From: Phoenix dactylifera
Lineage: Eukaryota; Streptophyta; Magnoliopsida; Arecales; Arecaceae
Length of the DNA: 64,000 nt
Assembly (NCBI RefSeq): GCF_009389715.1
Contig: NC_052409.1
Coordinates: 6,869,605 to 6,933,604 of the forward strand
Reading direction: 5' to 3'
The notes under the pieces were generated by a model. The model made no database searches. It saw only the letters and a list, made by a program, of their open reading frames with translations, and had not been told where the DNA came from. Position numbers and translations under genes: made by a program. Below, piece after piece: positions 33,701 to 45,300 of the stretch. Position 1 is the stretch's first letter. Each line of letters opens with the position of its first letter.

Positions 33701-36700
33701 GAATTGGCATCGAATGTCATCGACATGACGTCCGATGTCGTCGAAATGGCGTTGAAATGACGTCGAATTGGCGTCAAAGTGGCATTGAAATAGCGTTGAA
33801 ATGGCGTTGAATTGGTGTCGAAATGGCGTCGAATTGGCATCGAATGTTGTCGAAACAGCATTGATCACTTAGATGAGCTCGAGAGTAGAAGAGCTTGAGC
33901 ACTTAGATGAGCTCGAGAATTGAAGAGCTCGAGCACTTAGATGAGCTCGGGAATAGAAGAGCTCGAACACTTAAATGAGCTCAAGAACAGAATAGCTCGA
34001 GCACATAGAAGAGCTTGAGTACTTAGACGAGCTCGAGAATATAAATGAGGGGGGGCGATGTTGGGGATGGAGATACCCGTATGTTGACTTTTGCATTCTC
34101 CGACCTTGGAATATTGAAAATATTGAAATTATTTAAAACCAAATAGCATCTCGTACCTTTTGAAGACATATTGATAGCTCCCAAACTTTGAGGTCCCTCA
34201 GGACTTGGTTCAACACCGGCTGGGAGTCGTTGGAGGCCGTTAGGCGGCAGGCATTGAGCTCTAGGCCGCGCCGCTGCCCCCCAAGGTCGAGGAGCCATGA
34301 TCATGCAGGATCCATGGCTACCCAAGAGCATTTTCTTTTGCCAGGCCGGACCCGATCTCGTTGTTGCCTTGGTTGGCCAAGAATGGCATTGTAGGCCGAG
34401 CTGACCTGGGCCACAAGACGGTTTAATTTCATAGTACTTTCTTGAGGTGGAATTTTCGGTGAATCTGGCCAGAGGAGCGCTCATCATTTGGAAGGCCTTA
34501 CAAAATAAGGAGTCAGCCAAGCTTCCATTATGTACTAAAATCCTTTTTAAAGCCTTGCAATGACAAAGGAAATAGCTATAGCATCATTATAAAGAGGGTT
34601 CAACACCCTTTTGGTCTTCATCAGAAAAGGAGATGACTTCTGCAGTACACAGATGCTTTAAGGAAGCTTCTTCTTCCGAGCTCGATGCTTCAGGTGCCTC
34701 TACTCGCCCGCCCTCTGATGGTATTGATGATGCCCGCAAGAGGTCGGTTGTCATTTCGCTCCTTACGCGGCACTGGGTGTTGTTCCTCGGGCTCACTCCT
34801 ATAGGCTTGATCACGGACAAAACAACTCAACCGACCTCGGCAGATAAGTGCCTCGATCTCATCACGGAGCTCGTAGCAATCCTCTGTATCATGGCCGCGA
34901 TCTCGGTGGAAGTGACAGTACTTTTTCGAGCACTTCCGCGACTCTATCGGTCGCATCCTCAATAGAGGTCGGAGGTAGCCCTGACCCTCAATCTCCATGA
35001 GGATCTCTGCTCGGGTGGATGTGAGGGGAGTGTATGTCTGAAACTTTTGGAGGGGAGACCTTGGGCAAGCTAGGCTCTTGGGCCAAGGAGGCTCTTTCTC
35101 ATGCTAGGAGAATCTACTGCTTGGTTGGGAGAGCTCCTCGTGGCGCTTCTTCTGCATCTTGGTAGGTCGTTCGGCTGCCTCCTGCCGAGAGGCCATAGCT
35201 TCCTCAGCCTTGGCGTACTTGCGAGCTCGGGCCAACATTTCAACAAAGTTGGCGGAGAAGCTCTTCTCGATGGAGAAGAGAAATTTGTAGGACCGAGTTC
35301 CAGTCTTCAATACCAACATGGCGATTGACTGGTCGAGATTGCGAACCTCCCATGTGGCCGAGGTAAAGCGATTGATGTAGTCTTTTAAGGATTCTCCCTC
35401 CTTCTGCTTGATGGCAAAAAAAGAGTCTGAGGTCCGGCGTTGACGCCGACTAGCGGCAAAATGTGTGGCGAGCTACCTGTCTAGTTGTTCGAAGGAGAGA
35501 ATTGAGCTAGGCTTTAGCCTGGAGAACCAAAGACAAGCTGCCTTGCGGAGAGTTGCTGGGAAGGCTCTACAGAGTAAAGCGTCTGTGGCTCCTTGGAGTG
35601 TCATAAGAGCCTTATAGCTCTCCAAATGATCTAGAGGATCGAATGAGCCATCATATGGCTCAATTTGTGGCATCTTGAACCTCTGGAAGATTGACTCATC
35701 CAAGATCCATTGAGGGAATGGAGATTCTGTTGTAAAGTTGAGGTCGACATCTCGCTTCGGGGCTCGGTCTCGAAGCGTCTATATCTGCCGCTCCAAGTCC
35801 TCGACTTTTCTGTCGAGCTCGGGTGGGGCTCCTGTTGCAGTTCGACATGGGTAGCTCGGGTGCTCCCGTGCTCGAGGCGTTAGGCTTCGGTGCAAGCTCT
35901 CAGGATAATGGATGTGCGACAAGCCCTCCCGGTTTGGGGGTCGAGCTCGGTGAGAGCTTCGGTGGTGGTGACACTCTACAGAAAAATGACGTCGCGAGTG
36001 GCATCCTGAGGACTCATGCTCATGAGAAGGGAGTACAGGCTGGTCTTCTACTTGTTGCAGGCCTTGAACGGTCGTAGTGAGTGCTTGGACTTGTTGGACA
36101 AGTAGGTTGAACTGCTCCGGCTGGACTTGAAAAATTTGGTCTGCCAGTTCTGCAAGGGGTGGACTTTGAAGCGAGTTGCCGAGAGCTGGTGCCTGGCTCT
36201 TCGATGCATTTAAAGCTCCGTGACCCCTTAACCTCATGATCACGACTTAGGCCCTTTCTCTAGCGCCAAATATGCTGTAGTTCAAATTTGGCCCGAGGGT
36301 GACCACGCTGGAGAAGTCGGAGGAGCTGTCAGAGTTTGGAAGGAGAGGACGGGGGCCACCTCCTGCGCGGCGATCCTCACCAGTGGGGTTCCGGTGAGGG
36401 CTCTCCGATGCTCAAGTTAGAGTGGGGTATATTTGGTCCAGCCAAAAGTCCTTTTGGCGTTGTCTGATGGGGCTATTTATAGTCCCTGTCGGGGCATCCA
36501 GGTGGATGAGGTTTGGCCCGTTCCCATCATGAGTGGGGATGGCACGCAGCTAGAGCTTGCTTGTGGCGCACGGTGCAGCCCGTCCTTGTGAGTGGTAAGG
36601 CGTTGACAGTCGTAGCAGGGTATAGCTGGAAAAGCAGGGCATGGTCCTTGGTTGATATGTCGTGGCGTAACCAGCAAGCAAAGCATGGTGCGGTGAGGCT

Positions 36701-39543
36701 GCTGCAGGGCATGGCCGCAGCATATGGATGACGAGGTCGGCCTTCCGAGGTGGCCTTCTGGGCTCGGCCTTCTGAGGTCGGCCTTCTGGGCTCGTTCTTC
36801 TGAGGTCGGCCTTCTGGGCTCGTTCTTCTGAGGTAGGTCGGCCTCCTGAGCTCGGCTTTTTGGGATCGGCCTCCTGGGCTCGGCTTTTTGGGGTCGGCCT
36901 CCTAAGCTCGGCTTTTTGGGGTCGGCCTTCTGAGGTGGGTGACTTGCTGAAAAATAGGGCGATCCATTTTGCCCCGCATCAGTACTCATCCAATGTTATA
37001 GGATTGCTAGAGAATCGGGATAAGTTTATAGGCTTTTGAAGGGTAATATGTCTATAGAAAGGCTAATATTGTTATAAATTGAGTAGCATCATATGTAGCT
37101 AATCACATTGAGTCGACTTTGCAGATAGCTATGACGGACATTCCGTCTTGAGCTTTTTGATATTTACTATTCTGATTCATATGGATGTATTTACTCTAGA
37201 TTGGTTTAATAAATCTGGTTTGCCAAAAAACAAAACTAGAGGACGTAGCAGCTTATTGTCTGTCGTACTCGTATGCCCGCTTGTCGGGTCTCAAGACGAA
37301 ACCTGTGTGGTATAAGAATATGTAGCTCGCCCCACCTCAATCTTTCATCGTTCTTATGGTATTAAATGCCCTATGAGATTTTTCATGGGCAAAGTTAATG
37401 GTGGTAAAAGCATTGCACCAACATTAGCCAAAGTCTAAGGAGGAGGAAAACCTTCCAGCAAATACCGCCAGCATCATGCATGTGAAATAGATGTAATACA
37501 AGAATCCAAGTTGTTTTCTAATACTACTAAGGTGAAAAAAAAGATAATCTTAGCATTTCTAGATTGGCTCTTTAATGTCGTAAAGGCAACATTTGTATTT
37601 TTTGGTTTGGCCCTTGACATAAGAAAGACATATCTATAATTTTGCACTGCATGTTTTCATTGACTTTTTTTTCGTTTCCTACTTCTCTGTGGCTTGCTGA
37701 TTTTGTCTTTCTCGTAGTCATTTACCATCCCAAAAAAACATTAGTTAGATAGCTAAACTTCTAAAATAATTTCAGCAAATTCTTTCACAAAACATTTGCT
37801 ACATGCTTGTTGACATGTTTTTTCTTCGAGATTCTGTCACATCTCTTGTTTCTCAATTTCTGTTTTTACGTTATTATTTAACTCCTTTCTCATCTTGCAG
37901 TTATGTATATGCACCAGTTGGGATAATACTACATGCATAATATATCTTTTACACATTCTCATATATCACAAAATCATTTTTCGACATGCTAAAATAATAT
38001 TTATATGCATCAAATGATTATGTGGCATTAATTTTATCTAACACATATCTGTAACTCCTTTGAAACCTGTAAAGTTAGCAAGGTAGGTCATTCTATGGGA
38101 TGGAAACATATATAAGATAACTAGCATGGCATTATTTTTTAGTTAATTAGCATGACTCGAGTTGTATAATATTTTAAGATAATATTTGCTAATGCTGTAC
38201 TGATGAAAAATTGAATTCCTGCATCAGCATCCAATCCTCTCAAAATCTCAAAGTGTGTTTAAGGATCATCAAGAATACCTCAGAGATTTGCCACCATGGA
38301 CATGATATGGTTAGTTTCCTGAACATTTATAATTCAGTCTGCTGGAAGAAACTAGCGTTACTCAGAATAGAGAATAAGCAGTAGCAATATTTGTCAAAAG
38401 ATGGAAGGAATCAATCAGATAAAATCCACGGTCGGAACTAAAATTTATGACAGCCAAGCAGGGAATAGTTGTATCAGCAGAGAAGGAGAAAAGTACTGAA
38501 GGTTAGAGAATAAATCCATAGAGAGGGACTGGCGATTATTCTTTTTCTCACCAAAGTAATCTTGCTCCATTGATGGCATCCATGCAACCTTATCAATGAA
38601 GATTGTAATGAAGGGGCTCTCACATGATTAAACTTCTCTTTGTTACAGATTCCTGGATCACGCTGCGATCATCGTCAGCTCGACAACTGAAGAGAGCAAA
38701 TGGCAGCTATCAACCCTGACAGACGTAGAGGAGGTGAAGATTGTGATCAGAATGCTCCCCATCTGGGCCACAACCATCATTTTCTGGACCGTCTATGCCC
38801 AGATGAGCACCTTCTCCGTCGCCCAGGCCACAACCATGGACCGCCGCATTGGTCCATCCTTCCAGATTCCCCCAGGCTCGCTCACCGCCTTCTTCGTCGG
38901 CTCCATCCTTCTCACCATCGCTTTTTACGACCGCATCATCGTCCCGATCACCCGCCGCTTCACCGGCCACCCCCACGGCCTCACCCCTCTCCGACGCATC
39001 GGCGTCGGCCTCGTTCTCTCCGTTCTAGCTATGGCCGCCGCCGCCCTCACCGAGATCAAGCGCCTCAAGGTGGCGCAGTCGAGCCCGCTCGCCGTGGAGA
39101 AGGGAGCGACCGTTCCATTGAGTGTCTTCTTCTTGGTCCCTCAGTTCTTCTTAGTGGGGGCTGGGGAGGCCTTCACCTACGTCGGCCAATTGGACTTCTT
39201 CCTGCGGGAGTGTCCCAAGGGCATGAAGACCATGAGCACAGGGCTGTTCCTGAGCACCCTGTCGCTGGGCTTCTTCGTGAGCTCAGTTTTGGTGACCATT
39301 GTGCACAAGGTGACAGGGGAGGGTGGCCATGGAGCATGGCTTACGGACGATCTGAATCGTGGGAAGCTCTACAACTTCTACTGGCTGTTGGCTGTGCTGA
39401 GCCTGGTGAATTTTGGGGTCTACCTGGTGTCGGCATGGTGGTATGTCCCCAAGGAGGGCCAGCAGGCGGCGGCGGCGGCGGCGGAGGTGGAGAGCATGGT
39501 CGGGGTGGAGTTGACAGAGGCAGAAGCATGCAGCCATCCATAG
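30573..39543 (+). CDS. NPF6: NRT1/PTR-family (NPF6-type) anion transporter
   Basis: Four exons give 609 residues: 30573-30693, 30804-31021, 31113-31708 and 38649-39543. All introns are GT-AG with matching phases (1, 0, 2). The protein is a 12-helix major-facilitator transporter closely resembling Arabidopsis NRT1.1/CHL1: DAWDYKGRPA near the start, GIGVNLVTYLTGTMHLGNA, the proton-coupling motif ExxER (Glu43, Glu46, Arg47), FIADTFLGRYRT, LTALGTGGLKSSVSG, LPHTKQFR and FFLRECPKGMK. Thr103 matches the CHL1 phosphorylation site Thr101. The position of the CHL1 nitrate-binding His356 is Tyr361 here (WTVYAQ), as described for chloride-preferring maize NPF6.4. So the likely job is proton-coupled nitrate and/or chloride uptake at the plasma membrane. 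The third intron is about 6.9 kb and houses an antisense retroelement. The gene itself looks intact. Confidence 0.93.
31709..32715. other. 5' part of NPF intron 3
   Basis: Intronic DNA without further coding exons. Its last five bases, GTACT (32711-32715), are the left target duplication of the retroelement. Confidence 0.5.
32716..33339 (-). repeat. 3' LTR (minus-strand sense) of the TR-GAG element
   Basis: 624 bp, bounded by TGTTGTGG on the left and CCCCATCA on the right in plus-strand view. It is directly next to a G-rich polypurine tract. Internal GGCCTTCTGGGCTCGTCC-like units at about 33190-33295 are fewer than in the partner LTR. Confidence 0.85.
33610..33860 (-). repeat. Degenerate 11-bp tandem repeat, core GGCGTCGAAAT
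   Basis: About 20 units, mostly 11 bp with some of 10 bp, vary around GGCGTCGAATT/GGCGTTGAAAT. All reading frames stay largely open (minus-strand frames rich in FDAISTTF-like repeats) because of periodicity; this is not evidence of a gene. Confidence 0.85.
33862..34045 (-). repeat. Minisatellite of ~34-bp units with GAGCTCGAG cores
   Basis: Five to six units, each with CACTTAGATGAGCTCGAGAA and then AGAAGAGCTCGAG (plus-strand view), with a few substitutions between units. It lies between gag and the 3' LTR of the TR-GAG element. Confidence 0.88.
34330..34589 (-). pseudogene. Possible protease remnant after gag
   Basis: Directly after gag, the minus strand keeps a weak likeness to the start of the Tat protease: an NGSLADSLFCKAFQMM reading where related elements have DNGSSA...LFxxAFxxM. 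The catalytic Asp position reads His and stops interrupt the frame. After this the likeness ends and no reverse transcriptase follows. Confidence 0.4.
34590..36243 (-). pseudogene. gag gene of the TR-GAG element, interrupted
   Basis: On the minus strand the frame begins at 36243 with an N-terminus like that of the gag at 22324, including PEQFNLLVQQVQALTTTVQGL. It continues FKMPQIEPYDGSFDPLDHL and FPATLRKAACLWF (35703-35473). A basic segment follows (35319-35104), then YCHFHRDRGHDTEDCYELRD (34998-34690), ending near EVISFSDED at about 34610. It is split by stops and frame changes into at least four open pieces, so it is a decayed copy. It is clearly homologous to the gag of the Tat element in this window. 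Confidence 0.85.
36273..36981 (-). repeat. 5' LTR (minus-strand sense) of the TR-GAG element
   Basis: 709 bp, similar along its length to 32716-33339. It contains more units of a 20-22 bp internal repeat (core GAGGTCGGCCTTCTGGGCTCG, about 36736-36925) than the other LTR, which explains most of the 85-bp length difference. Confidence 0.85.
36987..38648. other. 3' part of NPF intron 3
   Basis: AT-rich intronic DNA up to the acceptor TGTTACAG at 38648. No extra exon, ncRNA or delimited transposon seen. Confidence 0.5.
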
Positions 39544-39739
39544 GATTTTTTGCACTTGACAACACAGCGCATGGCATGGTTTGATCTTCTTATATTTCTG
39601 ACGTGCGGTTGCTCAATAACCTCCCGTGCTGATGTATCATCTAATACCGCACAAATGGTTTTATGCATGGTCACAAGCTCCGCGTATAATTTTAAGCTTA
39701 AAAGAATTAGCAGTACCTGGAGTTCCACATGAATAAAAA

Positions 39740-40590
39740 ATATGATGAAGTATTTCAAAAGAGAGGAGAAGAATTTGAGGAGGTCAACATGAAGAGAGAA
39801 GCTAAAGAATATGTTGCTCCAGAGACAGCAGCCGTTCTTTTACGTGTCTCGCAGGTCACCGGGGGAGGGAGGGTGGAGGATCGTGAAGAGGAGGAAACTA
39901 GGAAGGAGAAAAGAAAATGAAAGGAATCAAGAGAAAGGGAAGGGAAGAGCAAAGTAGAAGTAAGCCAGGATGAGGAAAGGACGGAGAACAAGGATAGTGG
40001 GTAGGGGAGAGCACAGTAAAGTTAACCAAGGATGAGAGAGACGGAAGAGAGGAAACAAGAGAGAGAGAGAGATGGTAACCGGGAGAGAAGCAGAGGTAAA
40101 CAAGGATGAGAAGGTCGAAGAGAAGAAGCAAGCGATAGAAATGGTGGTAGAGGAAAGAATAGTAGTAGTAGAAGAGGACGCACGGGAAAGAGACAAGAAT
40201 CGAGACTTAAGGACAGTCGGGAAGGTCAAAGTAAAGGCAACTGGAAACGAGAGAGAGAGAGAGAGAGTAGGAAGAAGAAAGAGAGATTGAAGAGGATAAG
40301 GGAAGTGAGAGAGAAGGAGCAGAGATGGTAGGGGAGCGCAGGGCAAAGGTGACAAAGGGAAAAGAGGCAATTGCAGGCGAGAAAACAGCAGAGGTAAAAG
40401 ATGAGAAGGAGAGAGAGAAATCAAGAAAGATGGTCGGGAGAGTAAAGTTGTATCATCTCATGACACTAACTGGAAGAAGAGAGAACAAAAGGAGGGAGAG
40501 TCGATGGGCGATGATGACAGGAAGAGAGAGGAAACAAGAGGCAGAGATGGTAGGGGTGCGAGGTAAATGGGGATGAGAAACTAAAGAGAG
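39740..40590 (+). repeat. Purine-rich tract with degenerate repeats, downstream of NPF
   Basis: For about 850 bp the plus strand is dominated by A and G, with recurring words such as GAGATGGTAGGGG, AGGAAACAAGAG and AAGGATGAGAA spaced irregularly. Charged open frames (Glu/Lys/Arg-rich, up to 83 codons) on the plus strand and Leu/Ser/Pro-rich frames on the minus strand (165 codons) follow from the composition. No domain or splice structure supports a protein. It may be an old expanded GA-type repeat. Confidence 0.6.
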
Positions 40591-40895
40591 ACGAAACAAC
40601 AGTGGATGCCCTTCTTTTGATTTTCTTATCAAATTAATCTTTGTTAAATTTGAAGTATAGCTTCCTTAACTTCTAGTTTGATGATATATATCGACTTGTC
40701 TGAAACAAATATGTTCTATTGCAGAGAGATTTTATCATATCTTCTTTTGTTATCCATGTTGTGGTTCGTTGCTTTCTTTCCTTCTCTTCAAATCATCTCT
40801 CTTCCAGAGCGATTCACACTTCCAGAAGGAAATTCTATCCTGTGGCCTAATATGGTGTGCAACTTTTCATGAAGACTTTTGACTAAGCAAGCATT
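40591..40895. other. Short intergenic stretch
   Basis: AT-rich, no gene recognised. It leads into the left target duplication CATCATAG of hAT copy B (40896-40903). Confidence 0.4.
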
Positions 40896-40903
40896 CATCA
40901 TAG

Positions 40904-41810
40904 CAGGGGCGGCCCAATACATTTGGGGGCCTAAGGCGAATCCAATGAATAAGGCCTTTTTTTTAATAATAATTTTTTTAAATAAATATAAAATATTAAA
41001 AAAATGATATGAAAATGGATAGCTATCAAGTACACTATTTCAACAAAGGTACATGAATCTAACAAAGATAGGCCAGAAATCTTTTTAATTTAATATTATT
41101 TTTGAATGGAAATGCAGAAAAGTAATTATCCTAAAAGAAGGGCCATAAAATTGATTAAATAACTGAGATAATGCTTGGCAATTTTGTTTATCATGTCAAG
41201 CAAGAGGAGAATAGGAAAAGGTCATCCCATGGCACTTCATGGTCAAGGTAAAGAAAAGAATTTCTCCAGGAGCTTCTCTATAAGAGAAAGTTGGGGCATT
41301 ATGGAAAATTGACTCCATCTAATTAATAAAAGTCCCATCCCTCCATCTCCCCTTCAAGTGAGTACCCAAGCAGCAACCGCAACATCACAGCACAGCAGCC
41401 ATTCAACCCCCTCCCTCCTTCTCTCTCTACCACCCAAGTGGGGAGAAGAAACCGAGAGGAGAAAATTAAAAGAATCTCCACCCTCCAAGAAGTCCATTTC
41501 CAATCCTCCTTTCTTCCTGATGGCCCAGCTGGATCAGGAGTAATGTGAGGGAAGGAAAACCAAGACCAAAACCAAACAAGAGAAGGGATGAAAGGTAAGA
41601 GTGGCTTCAGGCGTGTATCAAGCCAACCAAATCCCTCCTCTCTCTCTCTCTCTCTCTCCATCCAAAACAAAACTACCGTCCCCAACTTCCTAAATTTCCC
41701 CTCTGCAGGCCAAGAAACTCTCCACCTCCCTTCCATCAAGGGGGAAGACTCGTAGCCAGCTCATCCCGTTTTATATGGGGCCTTTGCTTCCTTTTGGTCC
41801 CTCCCTCCCT

Positions 41811-41845
<35 letters not shown>

Positions 41846-41920
41846 CACCTTCCGGGGGCCTTCCGTTGGCCCGGGGCCTTAGGCGACCGCCTCAGTCGCC
41901 TAAGACTCGGGCCGGCCCTG
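40904..41920 (+). mobile_element. Non-autonomous hAT element, copy B (best preserved)
   Basis: 1017 bp starting CAGGGGCGGCCCAATAC and ending CGGGCCGGCCCTG; the terminal 12 bp are near-perfect inverted repeats. A perfect 8-bp target duplication, CATCATAG, lies at 40896-40903 and 41921-41928. 8-bp duplications and CAGGG-type ends are diagnostic of hAT transposons. Inside are an AT-rich left third, a run TAATATTATT, and CT microsatellites (41639-41658 and about 41818-41842). There is no transposase and no conserved frame among the copies, so it depends on an autonomous partner. Confidence 0.92.
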
Positions 41921-41949
41921 CATCATAGGGAGAAAATACACACACAGAC

Positions 41950-41973
41950 GTGCACATACGCACACGTATATAT

Positions 41974-42012
<39 letters not shown>
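41950..42012. repeat. (GA)n microsatellite
   Basis: A pure GA run of about 38 bp (41973-42010), next to a short CACACA/ACGCACAC-rich stretch. Confidence 0.85.
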
Positions 42013-42362
42013 ATGCTTAGAAGCCTTTAATGAAAACTTTTTAGAACAAGAAGCTAGCATTCATCACAGGGAAGAAATCCAGACAGGGCTCGGTTGCATA
42101 TATAAAAAAAGTGCAAGATCATGGTCCCAAATTCTGTGTTGAGTCATTACTTTTAATTATTACAACAATTCAATATAAGTGCAATGAGTCAACATAATGA
42201 GCATACATAAGGCTGCAAAACTATTCTTTTACGAAATAACGAGTCCACAAACCGAGTAACAAGTCGAGAACAAACACTCTCACCTAGGAGGGAACAGAAG
42301 CATACCATGAAAAGCACTTCAGTGCTCCTGTTGTAGTGCAGTCTGGTAAGTATGAGCCTCTG
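42013..42362. other. 3' flank of VAP27
   Basis: Probably contains the 3' untranslated region of the minus-strand VAP27 gene. No other feature recognised. Confidence 0.4.
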
Positions 42363-45300
42363 CTATTTCTTCCTTATGATATAGCCAATAAGAACACCAA
42401 GGAGACCCACCAGCACCACAAATGTGACTGAGAAACCCCCATGATGCTTGCTACTTGCTTTTCTTAGAAACTCCTGCAAGAAAGATTCAAGAGGAAAGTC
42501 ACAACAAAAGGGAGAGGACACAATGCAACTAAATTTTATGTGGTATATTGGTATTCATCAAACACAAGAAAGTGGTAGAGTAAATGTTTGCATTAATGTT
42601 CATCTCTTAAAAAAGTGTTAAGAGGGATTGAAGTGCAAATATTTGAAGTTGTTGAATTGTGTGTTCTTAAACCTTCAGAGGAAGAATGCAAATCTTGTTA
42701 TACATGTTGGTTAACCACTGCATCTACTGATGGACAAGCAAGTCTTCTGAAGGTGTTTCATCCACATTAACAAAAGCTTTGGCTGATCACAAGTCCTATG
42801 TGTGTGTGTGTGTGTGTGTGAGGATCTATCAGTTGGCATGGTGTTTTTGATGGACTTAACTTCTCTTTCTAGGCATTTCTGATGATTTTCTGTTAAAAAA
42901 ATGCTCTGAATCATTCCCCTTCACCCAAAAAAGAGAAAAAGAAAACTCCCTATGCTCCCACTAGCTTACCTATATATAATGTCAAACTTCCTGCTTTCAC
43001 CACAGATCACCTTTATGTTCTTAACACAGCAACATTCAACTTCAGTGCTTGCATCATACTTACTTCCTAACAACACAGGCCAGAAAACATTTATATTCAT
43101 GTTTTCTCGAATTCTTTCCCTAAGGTCTTACTACCGTATTTATACTTGACTTCTACCCAATCTCCACTTCATCTGTATTTGCACAAGCCAATCAAATCAT
43201 CATGCTCTTTCCGGTCAAGCAATGGAAATTTTATCTCCACACCCTTCCAGCAATTTTGCACAAATCTATAAAACTTCAATTTTCTTGATATGTAAAAATC
43301 TTTTTTTCTGTATCTTTATTTTTTGGCATCCATACAAACTTTACTGCCAGTTTGGGACCATGAATACGCATACAGGTATTTTCTGTTAGCTCCATTATTG
43401 TATGCTATTTGCTAATGTCTATAAAATATCACATGGAAAGCCTAGGCGAAACTGAAATCCAAACTAAGGTTCTCTGACCTTACTCCTTTGCCTCTTTCAC
43501 AAAGAATTATTAGTCAATTCGAATGTTGATCTTTGATGGACGAAAATTGGGTTTGGTTGTTTATAGTTTTTGATACTATATTCTATCTACATGCATGATG
43601 TTTTGTTGCTAAAGTTGTTATTTCTTTCATCATTCATAATATGGACATGCGGGTTTTTCTTAAATTTTCTTTGCTTTTTGGATTTGGCATCTCTAGGGGT
43701 GGTTCTAGGTTAAAGGCTTAGGTAAAACCAATATATTACACAAGCATGCACACGCATTAGGTTTATTCTTCTATTTATAACATAGACTATCTATACATGA
43801 GCGACTCATGTTCTATGTCAGTTTTTGGTTCCAATTCTAGTTGGTTTCATTAAGATTTAAAGAATTAGAAACTGGTCAGGATCAGCTAGGTTCGGGCCAC
43901 TAACCCAGGCTAACCAGAATCATGTGCATCCCTAGCATCAATTGCACAAGTTAGGCAATGTTTGTACAAAAAACACCTAACACCTCTAAAGCAACCAAAA
44001 TGATTGTCTATATAGCTTAAAGAGTGTTTCTGAAGACCGAATGAAATTCTTTTGGCTTTTCTTACTAAACAAGTTTATTAATTAGAGGAACAGCAATTTT
44101 GCTCATTAGCAAAATCTATTTTTAAATAGATAAGGTTGGGAAATATATGTGCTCCCAAAAGACTCCCTGCATGGTATGAAGTAAACCAAAGGCAACATCT
44201 GAAAGAACATAAGCACACTTATAAGTGAAAAGGCAATACATATAGGAAGAGCAGGTTGAGAGAATCAACATGATATTTGATCAGGAAGTGCAGAAGCTCA
44301 TAACAATATCATACAAGCACAAAAGTTACAATTTAGCGTTATGGGCACACTTCCGTATTTTACTTTTATGTCCGCCCATTGACATGATTGAATTTATAAC
44401 CCTCCACAAATACTAAAACATATCTTTTAGTATAGCACAAATTGAATATGCACGAAAAGCTAAATCCATACCAGCTCTTGACGGAGCTTCTGATTTTGCT
44501 GAATGGTGGTCGTTTTCTCCTCGGTCAACTTGGAAATCAGGGCTAGTGCCTACATATCATGAATTACAACTGGATTATGGCCATTACAAGCCAATGATAG
44601 ATATAATCAAATTAAAATGTTAATGATTAATTATTGAAGCGTCACAAAAAGAATATTATGTCAAGTAAGGTTGTCAACTTTCCAATGAAGGAATATAGAT
44701 TTCAATTGTCTGTGAAAATATTAAGAAAAATCAACTCGCTTACCTAATGTGCTACTCAGTAAAACCAACATAATGGAGATAAGACCCTATTCAACATATT
44801 TAAGAACAATGTTTATGAAGTTATTTTCATACACAAATCACCTATATTATATGAAAGCCCGTGAAGCAATTAAACGTTGAAAAGAACAAGATTTGAGATC
44901 TGATTATGATCAGATGTTTAGAATAAAGACCCCTAGAACCGAGCTCGCAATAGATATAATGACGAGCTACAAAATAGATAGAGTCCAGACACCGTGTGCT
45001 AAATCCTTTAACAAAAAGGCAACAAAATATTAGAACAAAGACATCAATAACAAAAAAAGAATAAATTACCTTGATTTCTTTTTAATATGGACAAATCTCT
45101 AAGTAGATAACCAAGTGGCAAAGCAGCCCGTCAAGCTTGGTTAACCAAGACTCATGTTAGACCTATTTAATAAAATAAACATTTAACATGTCAATTTACG
45201 CCTTAAGCATTCTATTTCATTCCTTAAGATCTAAAGCTATATATTGATTTAATTATTTACAAGTTATAATGTCCAAGATACCCATTATTATCCTCCATAT

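Larger units (their letters stand above)
32716..36981 (-). mobile_element. Gag-only non-autonomous LTR retrotransposon (TR-GAG type) in NPF intron 3
   Basis: Two LTRs (32716-33339 and 36273-36981) flank about 2.9 kb and the whole is bounded by the perfect 5-bp direct repeat GTACT (32711-32715 and 36982-36986). Read on the minus strand it starts TGATGCGGGGCAAAATGG. It has a primer-binding site almost identical to that of the Tat element at 22292, a gag gene, a tract with two minisatellites, a G-rich polypurine tract (about 33340-33350) and the 3' LTR. Reverse transcriptase, RNase H and integrase are absent, so it must have moved with enzymes from a related Tat element. It is antisense to the host gene. 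Confidence 0.9.

Noticed and set aside
33400..33868. 153- and 93-codon minus-strand frames rich in FDAIST/FDDIRRH
   Set aside because: Produced by the 11-bp tandem repeat in the TR-GAG tail.
38700..39584. 294-codon plus frame overlapping NPF exon 4
   Set aside because: Out-of-frame shadow of the GC-rich last NPF exon; His/Pro/Arg-rich without a domain.
39927..40576. Glu/Lys/Arg-rich plus frames and a 165-codon Leu/Ser/Pro-rich minus frame
   Set aside because: Purine-strand bias explains both; no conserved motif, start context or splice support.
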